Of a stretch of 64,000 nucleotides of DNA, positions 55,492-64,000 are shown piece by piece; the stretch's first letter is position 1, and each line of letters starts with the position of its first letter. Made by a program: the position numbers and the translations under genes. The stretch comes from Aquatica leii (Eukaryota > Arthropoda > Insecta > Coleoptera > Lampyridae): assembly GCA_035610365.1 (NCBI GenBank), contig CM069436.1, forward strand, positions 88,289,912 through 88,353,911, written 5' to 3'. The notes below the pieces were generated by a model. The model searched no databases. It was not told the origin of the DNA and worked only from the letters and a program-made list of their open reading frames with translations.

Positions 55492-58370
55492 TGTTCCAGA
55501 GATTACGTGGGGCTAACCTCAAACTGAGCCCAAAGAAGTGCCACGTATTTAAGAAGGAAGTCCAATACCTTGGCCACGTCGTATCTAGAGATGGAGTAAG
55601 GGCTGACCCAGACAAAATCCGAGTAGTGCAAGCATGGCCAAGACCGATCGATAAACATCAGGTCCGAAGTTTCCTTGGGTTGTGCACTTATTATAGAAGA
55701 TTTGTCCCCGGATTTGCCAATATTGCCACACCAGTGACAAAACTAACCGAAGAAAAAGCAGAATTTAGATGGAATGAAGACTGCGAAAATTCTTTTAATC
55801 AACTAAAACAGGCCCTAGTCACTTCGTCGATTTTGAGTTATCCACGAGAAGATGGAAAGTTTGTTTTGGATACCGACGCAAGCAATATGGCCATAGGCGC
55901 GGTCCTTTCGCAGGTTCAAGATGGACAAGAAAAGGTTATCGCGTACTTTAGCAAGGTTTTGTCTAGGCCAGAAAGGAATTATTGCGTGACTAGGAGGGAG
56001 CTGTTAGCAGTCGTTAAGTCCATCGAACATTTCTACAAGTATTTGTGTGGACGAAAATTCTTACTGAGAACAGACCACGCCGCTTTAAAATGGCTACTGC
56101 AGTTGCGTAACCCAGAAGGACAAGTAGCAAGATGGATCGAGAGACTGCAAGAGTATGACTACGACACAGAACACCGTGCCGGAAGCAGTCATCGGAACGC
56201 TGATGCCTTGTCCAGAAGACCATGTCCGGCGGACTGCAGCCATTGTTCGCGACTGGAAGAAAAAGTCGAATGCCTCCGGAGAACTGCTATGGTTGATGAT
56301 GAGTGGGAACCTGAGCAGTTACGTCGCGAACAAGAAGACGATCCTGAAATAAGACTACTCCTGGAGTGGAAAGAAAGCGGCCGACGACCAACCTGGGAAG
56401 AAGTGAGTGCTTTGGGCAAAAATATCAAAGCGTACTGGGCGCAGTGGGACTCCTTGATAGTAGAAGACGGTCTTCTTAAGCGATCCCTAGAAAGTGCCGA
56501 GGGCACGGGAAACAGACTACAGCTGGTAGTGCCGAAGAGCAGGGTGACCGAAGTGTTGAAGCATCTCCACGATGGGACATCAGGAGGACACTTTGGCATT
56601 AAGAAGACGTTGGGTAGAGTGCGAGAACGATTCTACTGGATGAACTGCAAAGAGGACGTCATGAAATGGTGCCGTAAATGCATAGTCTGCGCTTCAGGAG
56701 ATGGTCCAGCGAGAAAGCGCAAAGCACCCATGAAACAATACAACGTAGGAAGCCCTTTGAAAAGAGTAGCGATTGACATCGCAGGGCCGTTCCCAGAATC
56801 CGATTCGGGAAATAAATACATCCTGGTGGCGATGGATTATTTCACGAAATGGACGGAGGCTTACGCCATACCCAATCAGGAAGCAGCTACAGTCGCAGAC
56901 GTATTAGTAAAGGAGTTTTTCTGCCGGTTTGGAGTTCCGTTGGAATTACACTCCGATCAAGGCCGCAATTTTGAGTCTGGGCTGTTTCAAGAAGTTTGCC
57001 GACTGTTAGGAATTAAAAAGAGTAGGACAACGCCTCTCCATCCTCAGTCTGATGGCATGGTTGAACGGATGAATCGAACAATGGGCAAGTACTTAGCCAA
57101 GGTAGTGTCCGAACACCAAAGGGACTGGGATCAGTACTTGCACCTTTTCTTAATGGCATACCGATCATCTGTTCACGAAAGCACAGGCCAAACACCATCC
57201 TGTGTCATGCTCGGTCGTGAGATAAGATTATCATGCGATCTTCAATTTGGGCGAAGACCGGAAGAAGAGGTTGCTGGAGAAGATTACGTCAGCAAGCTGG
57301 CCAAGAGGTTAGACGAAGTACATGAAGAGGTCCGTAAAAACACACAAATTGCCAGCGACAGGATGAAAACAAGATATGACGTCAAGGCGCAAAATGGTGG
57401 GTTTCAACCTGGCGATATGGTCTGGTTGTATAACCCTCAAAGGAGACGTGGTTTGTCGCCGAAGCTGCAAAGGCAATGGGAGGGCCCTTATGAAGTCGTG
57501 CAGCGTATTAACGACGTTATATACCGCATCCGAAAACCGCCCAGAGGCAAGCCAAAAGTGGTCCACGTCGATCGTCTAGCCTCGTTTGTTGGCGATAACC
57601 ACAATCCGCAAGTTCAGGTCCGAACCAGAGTAATAAGTAGCAGAACCAGGAATCCAATCGAAGAAATGGAGTTCGAAAAGTTTATGAACTTATACGGAGG
57701 TTCTAGAAAAGCTAGGTTCGGAGTTACCACCGAGGAACAACAAGACCTGTTCCAGACACAAAAAGATTACGCCATCGCACATTGCGTGAGCGAGGACCTT
57801 GACATGTCCAAAGGGGTTGCAGTCGTGTTTAAAAAGAAGTTTGGGCAGCTAGATGAATTACGAAGACAGCAACCGGCAGTCGGAAAGGTTTTAGGACTAC
57901 GTGGTGACGGACGCTTCGTTTTCTATCTGGTCACCAAGAAATACTCACGTGTCAAGCCGTTATACAAAGATCTGTGGCGAACATTATGGAGTCTCAAGAG
58001 ACAAATGGAGTTCCATCATGTTAAGAAATTGGCAGTACCCAAGCTTGGTTGTGGCTTAGACCAACTGAATTGGAGGACAGTTCGAAACATGTTGGAGGTC
58101 GTCTTCCGAGGAACAGGCATTCAAGTGTTGGTCTGTAGTTACCAAACGAGGAGAGTATTGGGTCAGGAAAAGTCCATTGACTGTTACTTTTACGGTCAAG
58201 GAAGTTGCCGAAATGGAGGAAGCTGCCGCTATCGCCACGATCCCTTTTACCGGTGTCGCATCCAGTCTCCTGTTCTGCGACAGAACAATCCTAAGAAGGG
58301 GGCAGTGAAACGTTCAAGAAATTACTTGCAAACGCAAGAGCCTTCTAGAAGGCTGTTATCTATTTTCTAG
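55491..58370 (+). CDS. Gypsy Pol C-part: RNase H, integrase, macrodomain, CCCH zinc finger
   Basis: 959 codons without a stop. RT thumb 1-60. RNase H at about 120-240 (LDTDASNMAIGAVLSQ, RRELLAVV, RTDHAALKW). Integrase zinc region at about 357-400 (HDGTSGGHFG, CRKCIVC). Catalytic core with Asp in IDIAGPF (about 427), Asp in LHSDQGRNF (about 486) and Glu in GMVERMNR (about 522). The integrase tail ends near 710. From 748 to 884 comes a macrodomain of the TARG1/OARD1 type, then a CCCH finger (Cys898, Cys906, Cys912, His916) and a basic tail. The stop lies 65 bp inside the 3-prime LTR. The listed start is only the frame opening; the true protein begins upstream in the RT frame. The extension would be made as the C-terminus of Pol. 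Confidence 0.9.
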   Translation: MFQRLRGANLKLSPKKCHVFKKEVQYLGHVVSRDGVRADPDKIRVVQAWPRPIDKHQVRSFLGLCTYYRRFVPGFANIATPVTKLTEEKAEFRWNEDCENSFNQLKQALVTSSILSYPREDGKFVLDTDASNMAIGAVLSQVQDGQEKVIAYFSKVLSRPERNYCVTRRELLAVVKSIEHFYKYLCGRKFLLRTDHAALKWLLQLRNPEGQVARWIERLQEYDYDTEHRAGSSHRNADALSRRPCPADCSHCSRLEEKVECLRRTAMVDDEWEPEQLRREQEDDPEIRLLLEWKESGRRPTWEEVSALGKNIKAYWAQWDSLIVEDGLLKRSLESAEGTGNRLQLVVPKSRVTEVLKHLHDGTSGGHFGIKKTLGRVRERFYWMNCKEDVMKWCRKCIVCASGDGPARKRKAPMKQYNVGSPLKRVAIDIAGPFPESDSGNKYILVAMDYFTKWTEAYAIPNQEAATVADVLVKEFFCRFGVPLELHSDQGRNFESGLFQEVCRLLGIKKSRTTPLHPQSDGMVERMNRTMGKYLAKVVSEHQRDWDQYLHLFLMAYRSSVHESTGQTPSCVMLGREIRLSCDLQFGRRPEEEVAGEDYVSKLAKRLDEVHEEVRKNTQIASDRMKTRYDVKAQNGGFQPGDMVWLYNPQRRRGLSPKLQRQWEGPYEVVQRINDVIYRIRKPPRGKPKVVHVDRLASFVGDNHNPQVQVRTRVISSRTRNPIEEMEFEKFMNLYGGSRKARFGVTTEEQQDLFQTQKDYAIAHCVSEDLDMSKGVAVVFKKKFGQLDELRRQQPAVGKVLGLRGDGRFVFYLVTKKYSRVKPLYKDLWRTLWSLKRQMEFHHVKKLAVPKLGCGLDQLNWRTVRNMLEVVFRGTGIQVLVCSYQTRRVLGQEKSIDCYFYGQGSCRNGGSCRYRHDPFYRCRIQSPVLRQNNPKKGAVKRSRNYLQTQEPSRRLLSIF
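57732..58142 (+). other. TARG1/OARD1-like macrodomain within gypsy Pol
   Basis: Residues 748-884 of the Pol frame. Seen directly: AHCVSEDLDMSKGVAVVFKK (763-782), GDGRFVFYLVTKK (805-817) and VPKLGCGLDQLNW (849-861). TARG1 removes ADP-ribose from acidic residues and cleaves O-acetyl-ADP-ribose; Lys84 and Asp125 of the human enzyme are catalytic. The matching residues here are Lys816 (57936-57938) and Asp857 (58059-58061), 41 residues apart as in human TARG1. Size (about 137 residues) fits a complete domain. Activity is inference. Confidence 0.88.
58182..58238 (+). other. CCCH zinc finger after the macrodomain
   Basis: CYFYGQGSCRNGGSCRYRH fits C-x7-C-x5-C-x3-H, the RNA-binding CCCH pattern of the Tis11/U2AF type. 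A basic, Arg-rich tail follows. An RNA-binding role for the element's transcript is inference. Confidence 0.8.
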
Positions 58371-58748
58371 AAGTTATAGCGAAAAGTGAGGAACGATCGA
58401 GAAGGATTTCCGTATGTCTTTATATAGCGACGAGACAGATCGTAGGTCAGTTATTGCTGGAATGCGAATGTGTTAAGAAGATTATCAAGTGGAAATAAAT
58501 CGTTAGCACGCGTGTGTCTACATAAATAAATCGAGAATAATCGTGAACGTGATAATTAGTGTCAACAAGTGTGATATCCGAGGACGTTATCTTATCTTCT
58601 TGTAAGTGATATAAATTATAGTGTAAGTGTTTTTATTATTAGATTTTATTAGTTCAGTTAATTTAAAAGTGTACATATTTCTAGAATAAGTAAACATAAT
58701 TTTTAATCGTTTAAATAAATTAGTTTTTAAAAAAATAAATACGTAACA
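58306..58748 (+). repeat. Gypsy 3-prime LTR
   Basis: 443 bp, TGAAACGTTCAAG to ACGTAACA, preceded by the polypurine tract. It overlaps the last 65 bp of the Pol frame. It contains TATATAG (58422-58428) and AATAAA (58495, 58522 and near 58735). It differs from the 5-prime LTR over most of its first 150 bp. Confidence 0.87.
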
Positions 58749-58752
58749 ATAC

Positions 58753-59474
58753 TATCTTCTTTTGAACGTGCGTATCCGTCCCGGATATTGGCGACAAGCA
58801 TAGCAATTTGAATTTTACTGATTGCTGCTCTAGAAAGTCCTCGTGTAGACATAGAAAACCAAGTTCTAAGATTTTTAAACAAGGAGATTCTGAATATTGT
58901 TATAAAGGTTAAATAAAACAATTGCAAATGAGCCGTACTTTCCCGTTTTTCTGTAGCTCTGTACATATAGTACTCCCAAAGATTATGGTGTTATATCATT
59001 TGTATGTCACAATTGACAATGTCTGAAAATGAATAGGTAAAGAAAATTCGGTTAATAGTTTTTAAAATGTATTTACTTAAATATTGGTATAATATATAGT
59101 ATATGTACATCAAAATATTGAACAACGTATAATACTGGCTATACATAACCATTGATGTAAAAAAGCAACACTATTGCCGAGCATTATTGTCTGTTGAAAG
59201 TAGTTATTAATACTGTCAAAAAATATATAAAAAGCTAAGCTTGGCTAAACATTTAATGCTAAGTACTTAACATTTAGTACTTTACATAAATGGTAACCTA
59301 ACATAAAAGTAAATAAGGAACTACAACTACCGATTTTAAATTACATAAACAAAAAAATGAATAACTAATATTACATTACTATTCAGTCTCAAACAAGAAG
59401 ATTAGTCAATATTTATACATTTAAAAATTTACGTACCAAAAACAGTGACTAGCAACTAAAAGGCAAATTTTGTA
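58753..59474. other. No gene seen; 3-prime flank of the GPCR gene
   Basis: AT-rich. It probably includes the 3-prime UTR of the - strand GPCR gene, whose stop is at 59475-59477. No further motif. Confidence 0.4.
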
Positions 59475-59877
59475 TTAACAACTTGTTTCCATAGGTACGG
59501 ATTTTGTATTATTCGTTACACTATTATTTGTAACCGTATCTCCTATCGAAGGTAATCCTTGCGAGCTGGAAGAGTGATGATTAGTTGTACCTGCGGTACC
59601 CGTCGTATGTCGTTTTCTCCAACACCACCATCTTTTAACAGCAGTTAAAACCTGCAAAGAAATTATTAGGCGCGTGTGGTAACTGAAACACTGCATTTAT
59701 ATTACTTGTGGTTGACAGCCGACCACAATGAAAATGAGAACGCCTTGTAGACAATTGATAAAGTCCGTTAGATACCACACCTCTTGTGGCCCACCTACTG
59801 CCCATGATATGACGTCGGCTATCCAAGTTACTCCCATTACCACGACCAATTTCATGCATACTCTTCCTAGTGCAGCC
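59475..59877 (-). CDS. Last two exons of a methuselah/adhesion-type GPCR
   Basis: Exons on -: 59706-59877 (acceptor TTTTTAG; phase 1 start) and 59475-59651 (stop TAA at 59475-59477), joined in phase 0 over a 54-nt intron. The first exon encodes [30 protein letters not shown] and [20 protein letters not shown], then CQPQ. This is transmembrane helix 6, the short third extracellular loop and helix 7 with its cytoplasmic end, in the style of class B methuselah-like or adhesion receptors (W-I-D in helix 6, LQGVLIF in helix 7). The second exon is the cytoplasmic tail: a basic, Trp-rich helix 8 ([11 protein letters not shown]), then a Ser/Thr/Asn-rich stretch. The remaining exons lie to the right and were not found before the window ends. 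Subfamily is uncertain. Confidence 0.72.
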
Positions 59878-60303
59878 CTAAAAATTTTGTTATAAATATT
59901 CTGTTACAAGTAAAAAAAACATTTTATGACTGAACACAAAACATGTTCCATTTTATACATATTAAAAAAAAAGTACCCGATAGTAAACATTGTTGAGCCT
60001 TTAATAATTAACTAAATTCAGTACTCTTAATACGAACAACGCCTATAAAAATTATATTATAAAGAAGAAATAATGGGTTCCGGTTACCGAATAGACTCGG
60101 AACATCTTCTGCTTCTCGTAAGAAACAATTCTAATTATCTTATTTACTTATCTCAACTACTTTTAAACCAAGATATTCACAATACTAATCGCTTTTTTTG
60201 ACCAGAGGCAACAGGCAAACTTCAAATCCATTTTAATAAAATCATAAATGAATAAAACGAACAAATCGACGGAAAAAGATATCAAGTGGTAATAGGTTTA
60301 TTC

Positions 60304-60430
60304 CTACACGCGGTCATGCATAGTACCAAGCTCTGGTGGAACGTATACAGATCTACTCGTTGGTTTGCTTGATTCACAACCCGCTAAACCAAATCCAAAT
60401 TGATGAACACACGGTTTAAATTCCCAACGT
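60304..60430 (-). CDS. Possible terminal exon of an unrecognised gene
   Basis: On - an AG at the end of GGAGTAG precedes an open segment encoding RRWEFKPCVHQFGFGLAGCE and then SVYVPPELGTMHDRV with a TAG. AATAAA follows within 10 nt of the stop, as expected at a mature 3-prime end. I do not recognise the sequence. It lies upstream of the GPCR exons on the same strand and could be an alternative last exon, or chance. Confidence 0.22.
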
Positions 60431-60804
60431 CTACTCCAAAAGTGAACAATGTCAGTACAATTGCGCCGAAGCACAAATATATTTTTAAAATGTAACCCAA
60501 AAAGAATATAAAATATAATAGAAAAAAAATGTAAATGCAAATTTTGTAACGATTCAAGAGTTCCAATTCTAACAAAATGTGTCGCTTTTTTGTTGGTTGG
60601 TCATGCGGTTTTATGACCTTTAATAAAATAACTTATATTAATATTTTTTCTATACCCTTTTCTCTTTGTAAATCACAAGTCTTTGGGTAGACTACTTCCC
60701 TTTAAATAAATTCTATGAAAAATATCTTGTTCCGCTCAAAAATGTGAATAACAATTAGAACGTTCCAAAGATAACGGACTCCAATCCCATGCCTTGTAAA
60801 TATA

Positions 60805-61758
60805 CTCTGTGACATTGAAATTGCAACACCAAGAAGAGGTGAGAATTTTGTGACCAAACTTAGCAGGAAGGTTTAACTCCTCAGAGGTAGTAAATGATTA
60901 AAATTTTATTTAAATGAATCAACTAATGGTATTGGCATATCTGACGTTGGTTTTTGTTTCTACTACTACATCATCCTATGTATTTCGTGCGAGTCTTGTT
61001 AATTTTAAATTTGTTGTCTCCTGTGGTTCTTCTATTTAATGTGTTTTAAGAGTGTGATTATGACTAGAGTGTGACAGCGTGGAAATTACCGCCGATTAAG
61101 CGAATTCAACAGAGGTCAAATTGTTGGCTTATCAGGCATGGATTAGGGAAGGTCAGAAACGTCGTAGACAAGGAACTGGGAGAGGGAGGCAAACAAATGA
61201 GGTACAGAAGACTTATGGTAATAAGAGACCGATTTTCCAGTACCAGATCAATCGCCGATCAATGGTTACGCAATAAAAGTCGTTCTATAACCCTTCAAAC
61301 AGGTTACCGTCGAATCAGAAGCTTCGAATTACAATCCTATAGGCCACATCTTGTGCCAGCACTGACGGCTTAGCACCAATATCAACGTAATATGAACGCC
61401 CGGCAATATATTAAAGAGGCAGTAAAACCCCATAATCATTTATTTCTTCGGCAGTTGGAAAACCCACTTCTCCAACAAGATAACGCCCGTCCTCACATAG
61501 CAAGACACTCTATGGACCGATTCAAATAGACCAATGTTAATCTCTTACCATGGCCATCCAGATCTTCCGACTTTTCGCCTGTTGAACATGTGTGGGACAT
61601 TATGGGTAAAAGGCATGAATTGCAAGTTGCTCGAGATGCAATAACTCAAGAGGAAATCAATCACTTGCTGGAATCGATACCATAAAGAGTGAGAAAGTGT
61701 GAAGTTTGGTTACAAAATTCAGACCCCTTCTTGGCGTTTCAATTTCAATGTCACGGAG
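60805..61758 (+). mobile_element. Tc1/mariner deletion derivative
   Basis: 954 bp with TA on both sides (60803-60804 and 61759-61760). The outer 55 bp are inverted repeats: CTCTGTGACATTGAAATTGC on the left and the inverse of GAAATTGAAACG...CGGAG on the right. Transposase pieces: LPPIKRIQQRSNCWL, LMVIRDRFSSTRSIADQW, SYRPHLVPALTA, then NMNARQYIKE and PVEHVWDIMGKR. The stretch between ALTA and NMNARQ, which should hold the first catalytic Asp, is deleted, and shifts occur. Same family as 7163-8163 and 27372-27600. Confidence 0.85.
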
Positions 61759-61969
61759 TATATATATATAACAACTGCATTCAAAATCAAATCTCGTCTT
61801 CAGTGGTAACAAACAATTATTCAGAAATCATTATTTTGTTTTATTCGAAGAAATCTAACTTTTTTCTATTCATTCTTTTCGAGCAAGAGCTTTCCGTGCT
61901 GTTTTGTAAATGCCGCTATTTCAAATGATTCTGTGTTCTGGCAGATTTACTAGACACTCATATGAGAAC

Positions 61970-62560
61970 TGCTTCTAAACTTAAACTTGAAAGAACTAGA
62001 ATTTTCACAGATACGCCAAAAAAGTGAAGTAAAATAAGTTAAAGAAAATTACAAAAACAAACAATTGAACGAAGAATTAAAATTTTTAAATAATTTATGT
62101 AGAATGAATGGAGAAAAGCTGATATTATTTGGTGGATTCAAAATATACAAATATCATTACCTAAAGGCGTTGCCGAATTTAATTATTTACGAGACGTGTA
62201 CTTTTGGAGCCATCCCGATAACATTATTACGGCTTCCGGTGGCACACTCTCAATTTAGTCCTATAGAACTGATATTGGCTTATGCTAAAAATATGGTTCA
62301 AAATGAAATTCTTCTTTTAAAATAAAGGACGTTTTGGATATTTGAAAATCAACAGAGAATTATATCCCTGACACCGTTTGATCCAATTGTATGTGCCAAG
62401 AAAATAGAGAAAAAGTACAGAAAAAAAGAAAATTTATTAGACATTGCGGTAGAGCCTTTAACTACCAATTTACAAGATGATGGGAGCAATGACGACGAAT
62501 TGATGAAAACGATGAATCAGATATATCTTTATAACGCGTTAAAAAATTATTCTTTTTAAA
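61970..62560 (+). pseudogene. DDE transposase C-terminal relic
   Basis: Frame 62065-62325 ends LLRLPVAHSQFSPIELILAY followed by AKNMV. This resembles the L-RLPPYH-x-NPIE-W motif with the last catalytic acidic residue in many insect DDE transposase genes. A downstream segment (62340-62530) is acidic (LQDDGSNDDEL). Upstream catalytic motifs are not visible. The family assignment is tentative. Confidence 0.4.
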
Positions 62561-62891
62561 AACAAATAAAAACATTATAAAAAATCTGCAGAAAATATTT
62601 AGTATATATTTTTTTTCTATATAAATATTATAGTATTTTTCATGCCGTGGCATGTATGTATGCCGCTCTATAGTGATGCTAAAACTGATTTTACGACTTC
62701 ACAAGGTCGTCAAACTGTATGTGTATGTAAGCTATATATCTCTGTTTAATATAGATATTATTCAAGTCATTATTATATTGTTTAAAAATAATTTGTATAA
62801 AATGTTTTTTTATTTGAACTATTAAAGCTTTTAACGAACAAATCGTTTAAATTGAACAAGTACATACAAAGATAATATATTTAAAATGTAT

Positions 62892-63491
62892 GAACGCCAT
62901 CCTGTGGTAAAAATACCACGTATGATGATATAGAAAACTATAAACTAGTACGGAGGGTAGAAAAGTTGGCATTGGATTTAATGACAGCGAAAGTCAATAA
63001 TCTATTTACAAGTGACACTGTCAAAATTCCAACTATAAAATAGGTTAGAAACAATGTCAGTATAATTGTGAAAAACAACATCAGAACTAGCGGGCAGCTG
63101 TTTCGTTATTTAGGAACTCGTCAGCGCTAGGATACCCTCCGTACTAATTTATAGTTTTCTATATTATCATACGTGTTATTTTTACCACAGAATGGCGTTC
63201 CAAAAACATTTTAAATATGTTGGTAATGTCTACACGACATAAAAGAGTACGGTTGTCTGTCGGTATAGTTGTGGAAACACATCGGTTTATCCTAGCGCTG
63301 ACGAGTTCCTAAAGAACGAAACAGCTGTCCACTAGTTCTGATGTTGTTTTTCACAATTATACTGACATTGTTCCTAATCTATTTTATAGTTGGGATTTTG
63401 ACAGCGTTACTTTTCAATAGATCATTGACTTTCGCTGTCATTAAATCCAATGACAACTTTTCTACCCTCCGTACTAATTTATAGTTTTCTA
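62892..63491. repeat. Compound inverted-repeat (hairpin) element
   Basis: The arm 62931-63132 is the inverse of 63290-63491 over about 200 bp (both contain AGTACGGAGGGTAGAAAAG-type ends and ATGACAGCGAAAGTCAAT). A second, inner inverse relation links 62892-62961 with 63133-63204 (ACGCCATxCTGTGGTAAAAAT). The motif TACCCTCCGTACTAATTTAT with TAGTTTTCTA occurs at 63133 and 63463, and inverted at 62931. No coding capacity. It probably arose from nested or abortively copied MITEs. Confidence 0.7.
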
Positions 63492-64000
63492 AAAGATAAT
63501 ATAATTTTATAAAAATCCAGTATTAACAGAAATTCGAATCAAACTTTTATACTGCTAAAAAGAGTATACTTTTGTTTATGTACAGATTGTAATCACGGAT
63601 AATTTTATCAATCGGGAAATGTTATCACTTTTTTAAAGAACGGGTCGGACGTATGCTACTACATAGAAAAAAACATCGTTTATAGTAATGATAATTTCGG
63701 TTTATGTTATCAATTTTCCCCTCGAGTTTGTTTCTATAAACGAACAAGTTCAACCTGACTGACCTATGTAACATTAGCTCATTTAAACATCTGTAAATAC
63801 GTTATCTTTGAGTTATTTTATATTTTCAGTATACTTGCAAAGAATGTCTAGTTCTTAGATTAACAATTTTTTTTAATCAGCAAATTACTGAGAAGAAATT
63901 TGTATAATAGTTCTTAGAATAGTGAATTAAACATTATAACATGGTCTGTAATTTTCGATTTATTACTCAAAACTTTTTTTAAATCATTTATTAGGACTTT
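63492..64000. other. No gene seen
   Basis: AT-rich sequence to the window end. No coding motif or GPCR exon recognised. Confidence 0.4.

Larger units (their letters stand above)
52592..58748 (+). mobile_element. Ty3/gypsy LTR retrotransposon with Pol-macrodomain-CCCH extension
   Basis: 6157 bp from TGAAACG to GTAACA, with ATAC on both sides (52588-52591 and 58749-58752). LTRs are 435 and 443 bp. A polypurine tract AAGAAGGGGGCAG (58293-58305) abuts the 3-prime LTR. The order Gag, protease, RT, RNase H, integrase is that of Ty3/gypsy. Gag is frameshifted, protease carries a changed triad and a stop, and RT ends in a one-base shift. From there to 58370 a single frame stays open. The LTRs are strikingly unlike each other for one insertion. 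Confidence 0.9.

Noticed and set aside
1-64000. CRISPR arrays, operons, rRNA or tRNA genes
   Set aside because: None seen. The window is intron-bearing eukaryotic DNA, and direct repeats are explained by transposons. A tRNAscan-SE run would be needed to exclude a tRNA.

Overview
This is an AT-rich, intron-bearing eukaryotic window, almost certainly from an insect. Introns are often only 45-50 nt, and mobile DNA is dense and of insect types (BEL/Pao, Ty3/gypsy, Jockey-like, Penelope-like, Tc1/mariner, hAT). A beetle is my best guess, but nothing here proves the order.

Four conserved host genes can be read through splice sites. (1) Rotatin (RTTN; Ana3 in flies), + strand, 15 C-terminal exons between 2679 and 22529; its three large introns (5.5, 6.1 and 3.1 kb) are packed with decayed transposons. 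(2) A HURP/DLGAP5/Mars homologue, - strand, six coding exons, 27697-29980. (3) MTO1, the mitochondrial tRNA-modification enzyme, + strand, nine exons, 49880-52263. (4) The last two exons of a methuselah/adhesion-type GPCR, - strand, 59475-59877. A fifth, unrecognised gene of 94 codons (three exons, - strand, 22656-23033) lies tail-to-tail with rotatin and carries a duplicated 21-residue motif.

Mobile elements fill most of the rest. 1-2.7 kb: gypsy integrase relic. 5-22 kb (inside rotatin introns): Tc1, non-LTR, Jockey-like and Penelope-like pieces plus a fold-back repeat. 23-27 kb: BEL relic and a Mutator-like fragment. 30.8-34.9 kb: decayed gypsy copy with a solo LTR of its own family inserted in it. 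35.7-41.9 kb: nearly intact BEL/Pao element, with 219-bp LTRs and the 5-bp target duplication GACTA. 43.4-47 kb: a nest in which a DDE transposase relic was hit by a 290-bp MITE and by a fold-back element, which in turn was hit by a hAT element. 48-49.1 kb: hAT-type MITE with repeated palindromes. 52.6-58.7 kb: gypsy element with target duplication ATAC. 60.8-61.8 kb: Tc1 deletion derivative. 62.9-63.5 kb: compound hairpin.

The most notable observation is in the 52.6-58.7 kb gypsy element. Its Pol reading frame runs from RNase H and integrase straight into a TARG1/OARD1-like macrodomain, followed by a CCCH zinc finger. The two residues known to be catalytic in TARG1 are present at the same spacing. 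The decayed copy at 30.8-34.9 kb carries the start of the same macrodomain, so this is a trait of the family and not a one-off fusion. A second theme is hammerhead-ribozyme-like cores in Penelope-type and fold-back repeats.

All calls come from reading the sequence by eye. Exon boundaries follow GT/AG sites and phase; homology calls rest on recognised motifs, not on searches.
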